A stretch of DNA of 64,000 bases, taken from positions 42,060-106,059 of the forward strand of contig CALIMM010000012.1 of the NCBI GenBank assembly GCA_938045445.1, read 5' to 3'. Shown here in pieces: positions 34,241 through 41,530 of the stretch. Under the pieces are notes generated by a model that saw only the letters and a program-made list of their open reading frames with translations, was not told the origin of the DNA and did not search any database. The position numbers and the translations under genes were made by a program. How positions within the stretch are numbered: position 1 is the first letter of the stretch; every line of letters starts with the position of its first letter. Origin of the DNA: an uncultured Candidatus Saccharibacteria bacterium. Its GTDB lineage: Bacteria > Patescibacteriota > Saccharimonadia > Saccharimonadales > Saccharimonadaceae.

Positions 34241-35410
34241 TTATTGCTTCATTCGCTTAGCTTGTTTGCGTGCTTTGTTGACTTTATTACGCTGCAAATC
34301 TTTAAAGCCTCGCGACAGGCGTTGTGATGGAGTCGCGATATTATCTGCATTATCATCAAAGATAACAAATGGGTGCTCGTACGTCTGTATCGCTTGCTCG
34401 ACAAGCTCGACACTACCCGTGGCAGTCGCTACTTTGCGTAGTATATCACCAAGGAAAAAGCGATTAACTGTCGTGTCACCCGGCGAAAGGCTCGCATGGA
34501 CAGTCTGCGCTAACTCAATCGCTTGTTGGCCCATGCCTTGGGATATAAGCTTCTTACATAACCGATCGGCCTCCTTCAAGTCATTACGTCGGTCAACATC
34601 TGGATAGATGCCTGGTAGCTGGCTCAAACTTTCGTATGCAGCACTAAATTCTTCATGACGATTATGGATGATTGCATCATAATGAACGCGCAACAGCTCA
34701 CGCCCAGGGATGGATGGCAGCGTGATAAGTTGTAGCAAACTGTTTCGCGTGTCACCATCACGATACTGCTGACTAGTAACATCAGCAAAGTTTAACCATG
34801 GGCGAGATGAAACAAAGGCATCACGATTGATTGACGGCGGGAGATTCTTCACTAGTTCGCTTGTCTGTAGCCAATTCACTGCGCGAAGCTCACCACTCAT
34901 CAACTGATCTTGCGGGTTTTTTCCACTTATCGCTTCTGTTGTCTCTTTGCATAGCTCATTCGTAGGTACATCAAGCAAAAACGAGCGCTGACTTGGCCGG
35001 TCAAATAGCATGATCACGGCATGTTGATTAACATACCCGATATAGTGCTCCAACCCCTTAATCTGATCGAGGCACTCCGATGCCACAATAGTATAACCAT
35101 AGCAATTAGCTGTCTCACGCTCGGCAATACTTTCAGCGGTAAGAAGCGGTGTACCATCTGTGGTCGGTGCAAATTCAAGCGTCTGGCGCACCAAGTGCCC
35201 CACCAAAACTGCTGCATTAGTGGCGTCTTCAAAGGCCAGTGGCGACTGCTCGTAGGCTGCGCCGATAATCTTGAGCTGCTTTGAGTCAAGCAAGCGCTCG
35301 CGACCAATCTCGATATTTTGTGCTGCAATACGATGCTTTGGCGTCATAAGCTCTGCTGCCAGTGGCTCATGCAAAGCAGATGGGTCGGTACGTGGCGTAC
35401 GCTCACCCAC
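34241..35410 (-). CDS. Transglutaminase-like (Cys/His/Asp) protein, unknown function
   Basis: 389 residues, soluble. Around residues 105-165 the sequence reads TANCYGYTIVASECLDQI, then YIGYVNQHAVIMLFD and SFLLDVPTNEL: a Cys-helix, His-strand, Asp-strand order matching the transglutaminase-like cysteine protease fold. The C-terminal ~150 residues are helical (tetratricopeptide-like hairpins, e.g. QAIELAQTVHASLSPGDTTVN) and end in a strongly basic KARKQAKRMKQ tail. No signal peptide, so it would act inside the cell. Its GTG start overlaps the argS stop by one base (TAGTG), so it is translationally coupled to argS. Role unknown. Confidence 0.6.
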   Translation of the reverse strand: MGERTPRTDPSALHEPLAAELMTPKHRIAAQNIEIGRERLLDSKQLKIIGAAYEQSPLAFEDATNAAVLVGHLVRQTLEFAPTTDGTPLLTAESIAERETANCYGYTIVASECLDQIKGLEHYIGYVNQHAVIMLFDRPSQRSFLLDVPTNELCKETTEAISGKNPQDQLMSGELRAVNWLQTSELVKNLPPSINRDAFVSSRPWLNFADVTSQQYRDGDTRNSLLQLITLPSIPGRELLRVHYDAIIHNRHEEFSAAYESLSQLPGIYPDVDRRNDLKEADRLCKKLISQGMGQQAIELAQTVHASLSPGDTTVNRFFLGDILRKVATATGSVELVEQAIQTYEHPFVIFDDNADNIATPSQRLSRGFKDLQRNKVNKARKQAKRMKQ

Positions 35411-37074
35411 TACAGCCGCTCCGGTGCTTCGATACCGAGTAGAGCAAGGCCAGCAGCCAGGGTGTCACGGTAGCGCTGCACCAGGCTCAGGCGCTCGGCC
35501 TGGCGTGGGCTGCCAACGACACGGTTTTTCTCGTAGAAGCGGTTAAATTCTTGGGCAAGCTCATAGAGGTAGTGGCAGATGCCATGCACAAGATACTCGC
35601 GAGCGGCCTTCTCGACGACCTCTGGATATTCGCTCAGCTTGCGCAGGAGGAGGCGCTCGTCATCAGTGCAATCGGTCGGCTCGGCAGGTTCGGCACTCGC
35701 CTTGGCTAGGATACTACAGGCCCGAGCATGAGCGTATTGGATGTAGGGGCCAGAATTGCCCTGCAGGCTCACTGTCTCGTCCATATCAAAGGCAATGTCG
35801 TTGCCCATGCGATACTTCGCAAAGGCGTATTTGATCGCCCCCAAGGCCACCTGGCGCTGCACCACTGGGTCTGTCGTGAGATTCGCCACGCGCTCCTGGA
35901 CGATGGTGAGCACATCGGCCGCGCGGGCTACATTACCCAGGCGCGAGCTCATCTTGCTACCATCACCAAAGCGCACCGTGCCATTGGTCAGGTGGGTCAT
36001 CCGCCCGGCTAGCTCAGGCCGGAAGAGCTCTGCCGCAGCATACACCACGCGCATATACTCCTTTTGGTCGTTGCCAGTGATGAGAATCCGGTGGTCGAAG
36101 TGGTAGTCTGCCACTTCCTTCCAGATAACGCCAATGTCCTTCGTCTCGTACGTTGGCAAGCCGTTGGACGTGACAAAGACGCGGGTGTGCAGATGCTTAG
36201 CTGGGTCACCGACGAAGACCACCGCCCCCTCAGACCGCTGCAAATTCCCCCGCTCTAGCTGCTCGTGCACCACGGCGAGGCCAATCGGTGCGGTACTACT
36301 CTCAGGAATATAATCGAGATGATCGACCTGAATCATCGTATAGAAGGCATCGAAGTAATCCAAACTCCACTGGCGCGTCGTCCAATAGATCTGAGCCAGT
36401 GGCGTATTATGCTCATCATGCTCGTGGTAGCTGTAGACGAGTTTGTTGAGCTCGATGATCTCTTGCTTGGCTGTGTCGTTATCTTCGTACGCTTTGGCGC
36501 CAATCACATAAGCCTGGCTAATCCACCGTGCCCGAGCAAAGACATCGCTCTCTACCTCTGTTAATTTCTCTGGTAGCTCGCCGCCTAGCGTGTGGCGCAT
36601 CCCCCACAAGCACTTAGCAACGTGCAGGCCAACATCACCACCAAAGCTGGCACGGTCTACCGCCGCGCCGACCGACTCAATAATCCGCGCCAATATATCG
36701 CCATACACTGTCTGGTACAAGTGGCCAGTGTGCAACTCCTTGAAGGCGTTGGGGCAGCTATATTCCAGCGTGTAGCGCATGCCACCATAGACCTGCTGCG
36801 GTGCGGTGTTGGCCGCCTGCCACAGTGCTTCATCACTTAGGCGGAGATTGATAAAGCCTGGGCCCGCCACGCTCACGTCAGAAAACTGGCCAGTCTGGCG
36901 CAGCACCGTCGCCACCTCCTCGGCAATCTCGCGCGGGTTCTTGCCCAGTGGCTTGGCAAGCTTGAGTGCGACGTTGGTCGCAAAATCGCCAAACTTCGGC
37001 TCTGGCCGCGTCAATTCCACTGGCGGTGTTTGTTGATAAAGAGTATATACTGCATCACGAATCGTCTGTTCCAT
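35410..37074 (-). CDS. argS: Arginyl-tRNA synthetase
   Basis: 554 residues, class I synthetase that charges tRNA-Arg. The N-terminal add-1 domain precedes the HIGH motif, here HTGH in SCPNAFKELHTGHLYQTV. The KMSKS-equivalent is KMSSR in GDGSKMSSRLGNV. The C-terminal DALR anticodon-binding domain ends with NRVVGSPRQAERLSLVQRYRDTL. Start ATG 37072-37074 lies six bases after TATACT (leaderless). The frame is open further upstream through a GGATG repeat that would encode a Ser-His-Pro-Ile repeat; I do not include it. It overlaps the downstream transglutaminase-like gene. Confidence 0.96.
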   Translation of the reverse strand: MEQTIRDAVYTLYQQTPPVELTRPEPKFGDFATNVALKLAKPLGKNPREIAEEVATVLRQTGQFSDVSVAGPGFINLRLSDEALWQAANTAPQQVYGGMRYTLEYSCPNAFKELHTGHLYQTVYGDILARIIESVGAAVDRASFGGDVGLHVAKCLWGMRHTLGGELPEKLTEVESDVFARARWISQAYVIGAKAYEDNDTAKQEIIELNKLVYSYHEHDEHNTPLAQIYWTTRQWSLDYFDAFYTMIQVDHLDYIPESSTAPIGLAVVHEQLERGNLQRSEGAVVFVGDPAKHLHTRVFVTSNGLPTYETKDIGVIWKEVADYHFDHRILITGNDQKEYMRVVYAAAELFRPELAGRMTHLTNGTVRFGDGSKMSSRLGNVARAADVLTIVQERVANLTTDPVVQRQVALGAIKYAFAKYRMGNDIAFDMDETVSLQGNSGPYIQYAHARACSILAKASAEPAEPTDCTDDERLLLRKLSEYPEVVEKAAREYLVHGICHYLYELAQEFNRFYEKNRVVGSPRQAERLSLVQRYRDTLAAGLALLGIEAPERL

Positions 37075-37080
37075 GATTAT

Positions 37081-37086
37081 AGTATA
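37081..37086 (-). promoter_or_regulatory. -10 box for leaderless argS transcript
   Basis: Minus-strand TGTATACTATAATC; TATACT at plus 37081-37086 is six bases before the ATG. A pentanucleotide repeat begins about 20 bases further upstream. Confidence 0.55.
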
Positions 37087-37105
37087 CAACAGATGCGGCA
37101 AGAGA

Positions 37106-37139
37106 GGATGGGATGGGATGGGATGGGATGGGATGGGAT
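37106..37139. repeat. (GGATG)n pentanucleotide repeat upstream of argS
   Basis: Six perfect GGATG units and one partial unit, ending in GGATA. It lies just upstream of the argS promoter. Slipped-strand change would move sequence at about the -35 position. Confidence 0.8.
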
Positions 37140-37318
37140 AGCTTGGGCGATGGTGAGGGCTTTTGTATACCATCAGGCTGCTATGCACTACACCCCCAAA
37201 GTTCCACTTCTTAAGACTACCAACCCCTCGACTGCTTTATCTCATGGAGTGTAAGGCCTCTGATGCTATCCAACCAAGACTTTTAGCACAAAAAACGGGC
37301 ATAGCAAGAAGGCTACGT

Positions 37319-38926
37319 CTAGCCCTTCGTCCGCTTCTGCCGCTCCAGCGCCGCCTGCACCAAGCTAGCAAAGAGTGGATGAGCCCGAAATGGCCGCGAG
37401 GCAAACTCTGGGTGAGCCTGAGTCGCAACGAAGTAGTCGCAGGTCGGTGCCTCAACGAACTCCACCAGCCTGCCATCGGGCGATGTGCCCGACACCACAA
37501 TCCCGCCCGCGTTAATAGCCGCAAGATGCGCTTGATTCACCTCGTAGCGATGGCGGTGACGCTCCACGACCTCTGTGGTGCCATATGTTTTGGCAGTGCG
37601 TGAGCCAGCTTGCAGCACCGCTGGGTAGTTGCCCAGGCGCATCGTCCCACCGGTCGATTGCTTGCCCTGCTGGTCAGGCATGAGGTAGATAACAGCATCA
37701 TCTGGCGCAGCGCCACACTCCGCACTGCCAGCCTGCACCAAGCCACCGCGACGGGCAGCGGCAATCACCGCGACCTGCATCCCCAGGCAGATGCCAAGAT
37801 ATGGTACATTGTGCTGCAGGCAGTAACTCGCCGCCGCAATCTTCCCTTCCACCCCGCGCTTGCCAAAGCCACCAGGCACCACCACCGCATCCACAGCGCT
37901 GAGCGCTGCGTCGGTCACTGTCTCGGCATTGATCCATTGGATCGTCACCTCGCTGCGGTGCGCCCAGGCCGCTGCTTTGAGCGCCTCAGTGATAGAGAGA
38001 TAGGTATCGGCATTATCAACATATTTCGCCACGAGGCCAATCGTCAGTCGCCGGCGGTAGGTCTGGCTATCGTGCCGGACGAGCTGCTGCCAACGCGTCA
38101 TATCCGGTGCCGTCATATTGCCAGTAAAGCTCGCCAGCACCGGGCCTAATTCGCGCGCCACCATCAGGGGTACCTTGTAGACCGTATCGACATTCGGCAT
38201 CATAATAATCCCCTCTGGCCGCACCCCACTGGCAATGGCAATCTTATCCGCCACGCCACGCGGTGGCGCGATGCTGCCTTCGGTGCGGACTGCCACCACA
38301 TCGGGCATAATACCAAAGCCACGCAGGTCAGCCATGGCATTCTGGGCTGGCTTCGTCTTGTATTCCTGGCTCGTCGCAAGAAACGGCACATACACCACAT
38401 GGACGAAGAGACAGTGCTCGCGCCCCACCTCGAGGGAGAACTCACGGATCGCCTCGACGAAGCTTAGCCCCTCATAATCTCCCACCGTGCCACCAATCTC
38501 CACAATATGCACCTGCCCTGCTGCCGCCTGGTGGATGGCTCGCTTGATCGCTTGGGTGAGGTGCGGCACCAGCTGCACCGTCTGGCCGCCAAACGTCCCG
38601 GCCCGCTCATCGGCAATCAAGTCACGTAGCAGCCGCCCCGCCAGCGTAGCATTGCGCTGGGTCAGCTCGAGGTCTAAGAAGCGCTCGTAGTGGCCAAGGT
38701 CGAGATCGGTCTCCGCCCCATCTTTGGTCACGAAGCACTCGCCATGCTCCTTGGGGTTAAGTAGCCCAGCATCGACGTTGAGGTACGGGTCGCACTTTTG
38801 CACTGAGACGGTTAAGCCCTTGGCCTGCAGCACCGCACCAATACTGGCCGCCGTGATGCCCTTACCCACCCCAGAGAGTACCCCACCGGTGACAAAAATA
38901 TACTTTGGTTGGTGTGTCTGTGTCAT
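37319..38926 (-). CDS. pyrG: CTP synthase
   Basis: 535 residues. It aminates UTP to CTP using glutamine. The N-terminal synthase domain shows KYIFVTGGVLSGVGKGITAAS (abbreviated: VTGGVLSGVGKG), QKCDPYLNVDAGLLNPKEHGE and ETDLDLGHYERF; the C-terminal class I amidotransferase has the catalytic Cys in GICLGMQ and the His/Glu of QAHPEFASRP. Length is normal. GGGAGA lies four bases before the ATG. It lies directly downstream of the small CEGCQ protein and PNPOx-like gene, in a nucleotide-metabolism neighbourhood with nrdAB. Confidence 0.97.
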   Translation of the reverse strand: MTQTHQPKYIFVTGGVLSGVGKGITAASIGAVLQAKGLTVSVQKCDPYLNVDAGLLNPKEHGECFVTKDGAETDLDLGHYERFLDLELTQRNATLAGRLLRDLIADERAGTFGGQTVQLVPHLTQAIKRAIHQAAAGQVHIVEIGGTVGDYEGLSFVEAIREFSLEVGREHCLFVHVVYVPFLATSQEYKTKPAQNAMADLRGFGIMPDVVAVRTEGSIAPPRGVADKIAIASGVRPEGIIMMPNVDTVYKVPLMVARELGPVLASFTGNMTAPDMTRWQQLVRHDSQTYRRRLTIGLVAKYVDNADTYLSITEALKAAAWAHRSEVTIQWINAETVTDAALSAVDAVVVPGGFGKRGVEGKIAAASYCLQHNVPYLGICLGMQVAVIAAARRGGLVQAGSAECGAAPDDAVIYLMPDQQGKQSTGGTMRLGNYPAVLQAGSRTAKTYGTTEVVERHRHRYEVNQAHLAAINAGGIVVSGTSPDGRLVEFVEAPTCDYFVATQAHPEFASRPFRAHPLFASLVQAALERQKRTKG

Positions 38927-38985
38927 ACAATCTCCCTCTCGCGTTCTATTGTAGCATGTATCCATAAGCAGTATACCAGCAAAAA

Positions 38986-39003
38986 ACCAGCCCGATCGCT
39001 GGT
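38986..39003 (-). terminator. Intrinsic terminator of the CEGCQ small-protein gene
   Basis: Short stem ACCAGC (38986-38991) with GCTGGT (38998-39003), followed on the minus strand by six T residues. Confidence 0.7.
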
Positions 39004-39030
39004 CTTTTGCTGGTTATTGATACGCGCCAC

Positions 39031-39261
39031 CTATTGGCAGCCCTCGCACATGGTTAGCTCCGCTGGATCTGGCATAATAACAGGAGTGCCACTCGCCGCT
39101 GCTTGGTCAACAGCAACTTGCTGAGCAGCCAGCAGTGCCTGCTCGATGGCATCGAGTTTTTCCTCGAGCGTCATGTCGTCCGTCAGCTGGGGCTTGGTGG
39201 TCTGCGCCTGCGTAGTCGCTGGATCGGTTGTTGGTGATGTCGTTTGTGTCGTCTGCGTCAT
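39031..39261 (-). CDS. Small protein with C-terminal CEGCQ redox-type motif
   Basis: 76 residues. A Thr/Gln/Pro-rich disordered N-terminus (~1-28), one predicted helix (MTLEEKLDAIEQALLAAQQVA), a short flexible linker and the C-terminus TMCEGCQ. A CxxC pair next to a flexible C-terminus resembles the redox-active tail of class I ribonucleotide reductase large subunits, which the nrdA gene here lacks. I infer it may shuttle electrons to NrdA in trans; alternatively it is a metal-binding peptide or an unrelated redox protein. GGGAAT lies about seven bases before the ATG. It has its own terminator and sits between pyrG and the PNPOx-like gene. Confidence 0.65.
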   Translation of the reverse strand: MTQTTQTTSPTTDPATTQAQTTKPQLTDDMTLEEKLDAIEQALLAAQQVAVDQAAASGTPVIMPDPAELTMCEGCQ

Positions 39262-39319
39262 ATATTATTCCCTACCCGTTTTTTAGTTATAGTGTCTATT
39301 GTACGCTATATATAGCGTT

Positions 39320-39715
39320 TTATGCAAGGTAGTGCACCCAATTTTCTGTTGTGGAATTATCATCCAGCTGGCCAATCGGTGCAACATACCACTGCGGCTG
39401 CGTGCATTGTGGGCGGAAGTTCCCCAGCTTAGCCGCATATGCCTCGGTAATGGCCGCGACTTCGTCCTCGCGGGCTTCGCGCACTGTGGTGTGGAGGTAG
39501 ACGGCCTGCTTGGCATCATTCCACACCACAAACTCTGCCCGCCCAGTGCGAAAGGCGTTGTGCGAGTGGCGCGCCTCTTGATCCGACAGCCAGGCGATCA
39601 TATCCCCCACCCGGACAAAGTGCAGCGGCGTCACGAGCGGCGTACGGTCGCGGTTGACGGTGGCCAGTGCACCAACTGGCACTGTGTCGAGGATGGTTTG
39701 CGTGAGGGTGTTCAT
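39320..39715 (-). CDS. Pyridoxamine 5'-phosphate oxidase-like flavoprotein
   Basis: 131 residues with the PNPOx-like split-barrel pattern: VPVGALATVNRDRTPLVTPLHF, shown by GALATVNRDRTPLVTP at the start, a GDMIAWLSD strand, and the later FVVWNDAKQAVYLHTTVREA strand pair. Members bind FMN or F420 and reduce or oxidise small substrates; the substrate here is unknown. AAGGAA lies about ten bases before the ATG. The 5' leader contains the candidate structured RNA-A (39770-39886) directly downstream of a TATAAT box, so expression may be controlled through it. Confidence 0.85.
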   Translation of the reverse strand: MNTLTQTILDTVPVGALATVNRDRTPLVTPLHFVRVGDMIAWLSDQEARHSHNAFRTGRAEFVVWNDAKQAVYLHTTVREAREDEVAAITEAYAAKLGNFRPQCTQPQWYVAPIGQLDDNSTTENWVHYLA

Positions 39716-39769
39716 GGTGACTATATTCCTTTCTTGCGTTATTCTATCTTGTCGTGGACTGAGAATACT

Positions 39770-39886
39770 GCCTGAGGGGCTATCACCAGACCGAAAATGT
39801 TCCGGCCAGATTATGCTACAGTGGCTCTCCGCCTGCTTGTTTGCTGGCCTCCAGATATTTTCTTGTCTGGCAATAGCCCCTCAGGC
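39770..39886 (-). ncRNA. Candidate structured RNA-A, copy 1 (leader of PNPOx-like gene)
   Basis: On the minus strand a 14-bp outer helix GCCTGAGGGGCTAT / ATAGCCCCTCAGGC (plus 39873-39886 and 39770-39783) continues through two U-G pairs into CCAGAC/GTCTGG. It encloses conserved AAGAAAATATCTGGAGGCC and TCTGGCCGGAA blocks, where GGCCAG pairs with CTGGCC. A second copy at 44182-44287 keeps both blocks nearly identical but has a completely different, still complementary, outer helix. TATAAT lies just before the first helix strand, so the transcript would begin at the helix. Minus orientation is favoured by G-U pairs. I do not recognise a known riboswitch. Confidence 0.65.
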
Positions 39887-39897
39887 GATACAGCATT

Positions 39898-39903
39898 ATT
39901 ATA
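39898..39903 (-). promoter_or_regulatory. -10 box for RNA-A copy 1 / PNPOx-like gene
   Basis: Minus-strand TATAAT at plus 39898-39903. The predicted start of transcription (~39890) falls within a few bases of the first strand of the RNA-A outer helix. No convincing -35 box. Confidence 0.5.
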
Positions 39904-40070
39904 CGAGCGCGAGGCTGATTTTTTCTGAAAGAGTGTCATCTTGCGAGTTTTTCGCTCGACCTCTGTTGGTGTACGCTCTTACCACCCCAAACGCGAGTGA
40001 TTGACGCTGCTAGATACGATATTCTTATACTCTAGAAGGAGCAAAATTCTCGTAGCCCACACTCCAGCAG

Positions 40071-41048
40071 CTACTTCGTCGTATTCACCTCATAACTCGT
40101 ATTGGTGCTCTCGAAGAAGTTCACCAGCTCCAGCGTGTCGTTGGCGGCGGCCATCCACTTGGCTGGGTTGGTGACGTTGTATTCCGGTTCAAAGCCCAGC
40201 TCTTCCAGTCGCCGGTCGGTCATATACATCACGTATTGGTTGACGTAGTCGGCGTTTAGGCCCAGGATGCCGCGCGGCAGCATGTCTTTGTTATACGCCT
40301 TCTCGAGCTCAACGGCTTCGAGAATCAAGCTGCGGATTTCATCGGCAAACTCCTCAGTCTGCAAGTCCGGGTTTTCGTGCAGAATCGTCAGCAGCAGGTT
40401 AATGCCAAACTCCAGGTGCAGGTTCTCGTCCTTCGTCACCCAGTCCAGCAACGTGCCGACGTTGCGCAGCAGGTTGCGGCGGCGGAAGCTCATCCCCACC
40501 ATAAAGCCGCTGTAGAACCAAATCCCTTCCAGCACGATGTTATAGGCCACCAGGTTGCGCACAAAGTCCTTCTTGCCCTCTAGCGTCGTCACATCCGGGC
40601 GCTCCTCCATCATGCGCGTAACGTACTTGGTCTGGAAGGCAGCTTTATCGGCCAGGGATTTTTTACCCCAGCCAGCGGCATAAATTTCCTCACGATCAAA
40701 CGGGAAGGTCTCGATAATATATTCGAAGGTCATAAAGTGGTTGGCCTCTTCCCACATCTGCTTCGAAAGGTACAGGTGGCACTCAGCGGCGTTCACGCAG
40801 GGGTAAATACCAAAGGCCAGCGATTTATTGATCAGCAGCTCATTAGGGTTGAGATAGCTAATCACTGTCTTTAGGGCGTGCTTTTCGTCCTCGCTCAGTT
40901 TTTCAAAATCCGCCAAATCCTGGCTTAGCTGCACTTCATTAGGGAACCACGTGTTGGCCACCGCTTGGTTGTACAAACGGTACGCCCAGTCATAGCGCAC
41001 CGGCTTGAGCTGCAAGCCATCACGTACGCCTGATCCTAGAATGCCCAT
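40071..41048 (-). CDS. nrdB: Ribonucleotide reductase small subunit, class Ic-like
   Basis: 325 residues, ferritin-like four-helix protein that generates the radical for NrdA. Metal ligands by position: E70 (in PNELLINKS), E101 and H104 (WEEANH), E174 (VLEGIW), E208 and H211 (DENLH). The first ligand is Glu, not Asp, and the residue four after H104 is F108, not the radical Tyr. Spacings equal those of Chlamydia R2c (E89/E120/H123/F127/E193/E227/H230), so a Mn/Fe cofactor without tyrosyl radical is expected. Ends in VNTTK. AAGGAGG lies before the ATG. Last gene of nrdA-(118 aa)-nrdB. Confidence 0.95.
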   Translation of the reverse strand: MGILGSGVRDGLQLKPVRYDWAYRLYNQAVANTWFPNEVQLSQDLADFEKLSEDEKHALKTVISYLNPNELLINKSLAFGIYPCVNAAECHLYLSKQMWEEANHFMTFEYIIETFPFDREEIYAAGWGKKSLADKAAFQTKYVTRMMEERPDVTTLEGKKDFVRNLVAYNIVLEGIWFYSGFMVGMSFRRRNLLRNVGTLLDWVTKDENLHLEFGINLLLTILHENPDLQTEEFADEIRSLILEAVELEKAYNKDMLPRGILGLNADYVNQYVMYMTDRRLEELGFEPEYNVTNPAKWMAAANDTLELVNFFESTNTSYEVNTTK

Positions 41049-41172
41049 TATTACCTCCTTGTTGTATTACATAATGGTTGTATATCTGATAATTTTACCA
41101 GTCGTATTCTACTCGTCATCTCCCCTGAGACGTTCTCCATCTTCTGGACTAGCCTCTGGATACCAGATAATC

Positions 41173-41529
41173 CTACGATTCTGGATCAATCGATGGCTTC
41201 CCGTCGGATATTTGGCCATCCTGCTCTTCAGCACTCGCATCAGTGCCAAAAATATCGAGCTCCGGCTGCGTCCACCTTTGAGGCTTATCGGGATGGTATA
41301 TATTTCCCATGCCTCGGCTATCCCACGACGGGTCACTTGCCGGTACATCGCCAGGCACAGCGTGGACATCGCTGTCTTTGTGCGTGCTATCCACCCCCTC
41401 CAGTGCCGCAGTACCAACACCACGGCTCACACTCACGGTGGCCAATTCTGCTCGCTTCTCCAGTGACAAATCAGCAAAGTCTATCGTGCTTTGTTCGCTC
41501 ACTGCTCCCGTTTTTCCTTCATGCGTCAT
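41173..41529 (-). CDS. Small hydrophilic protein between nrdA and nrdB
   Basis: 118 residues, acidic, disordered-looking, with no Cys and no TM. It starts one base after the nrdA stop with GAAGGA seven bases before the ATG, and it ends ~125 bases before nrdB, so it is cotranscribed with the reductase genes. I do not recognise it. A possible adaptor or assembly factor for the reductase is only a guess from position. Short motifs such as GNIYHPDKPQRW could be binding peptides. Confidence 0.6.
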   Translation of the reverse strand: MTHEGKTGAVSEQSTIDFADLSLEKRAELATVSVSRGVGTAALEGVDSTHKDSDVHAVPGDVPASDPSWDSRGMGNIYHPDKPQRWTQPELDIFGTDASAEEQDGQISDGKPSIDPES

Positions 41530-41530
41530 A

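Noticed and set aside
37106..37139. Short CRISPR-like array
   Set aside because: The units are contiguous pentamers without spacers. No CRISPR array or cas gene is visible in the window.
37075..37188. N-terminal extension of ArgS through the GGATG repeat
   Set aside because: It would add a Ser-His-Pro-Ile repeat to a synthetase that already begins at its normal position after a TATACT box.
39770..39886. Known riboswitch (TPP, FMN, cobalamin, SAM, glycine, guanidine)
   Set aside because: None of the consensus blocks I know for these classes is present, so no class name is given.
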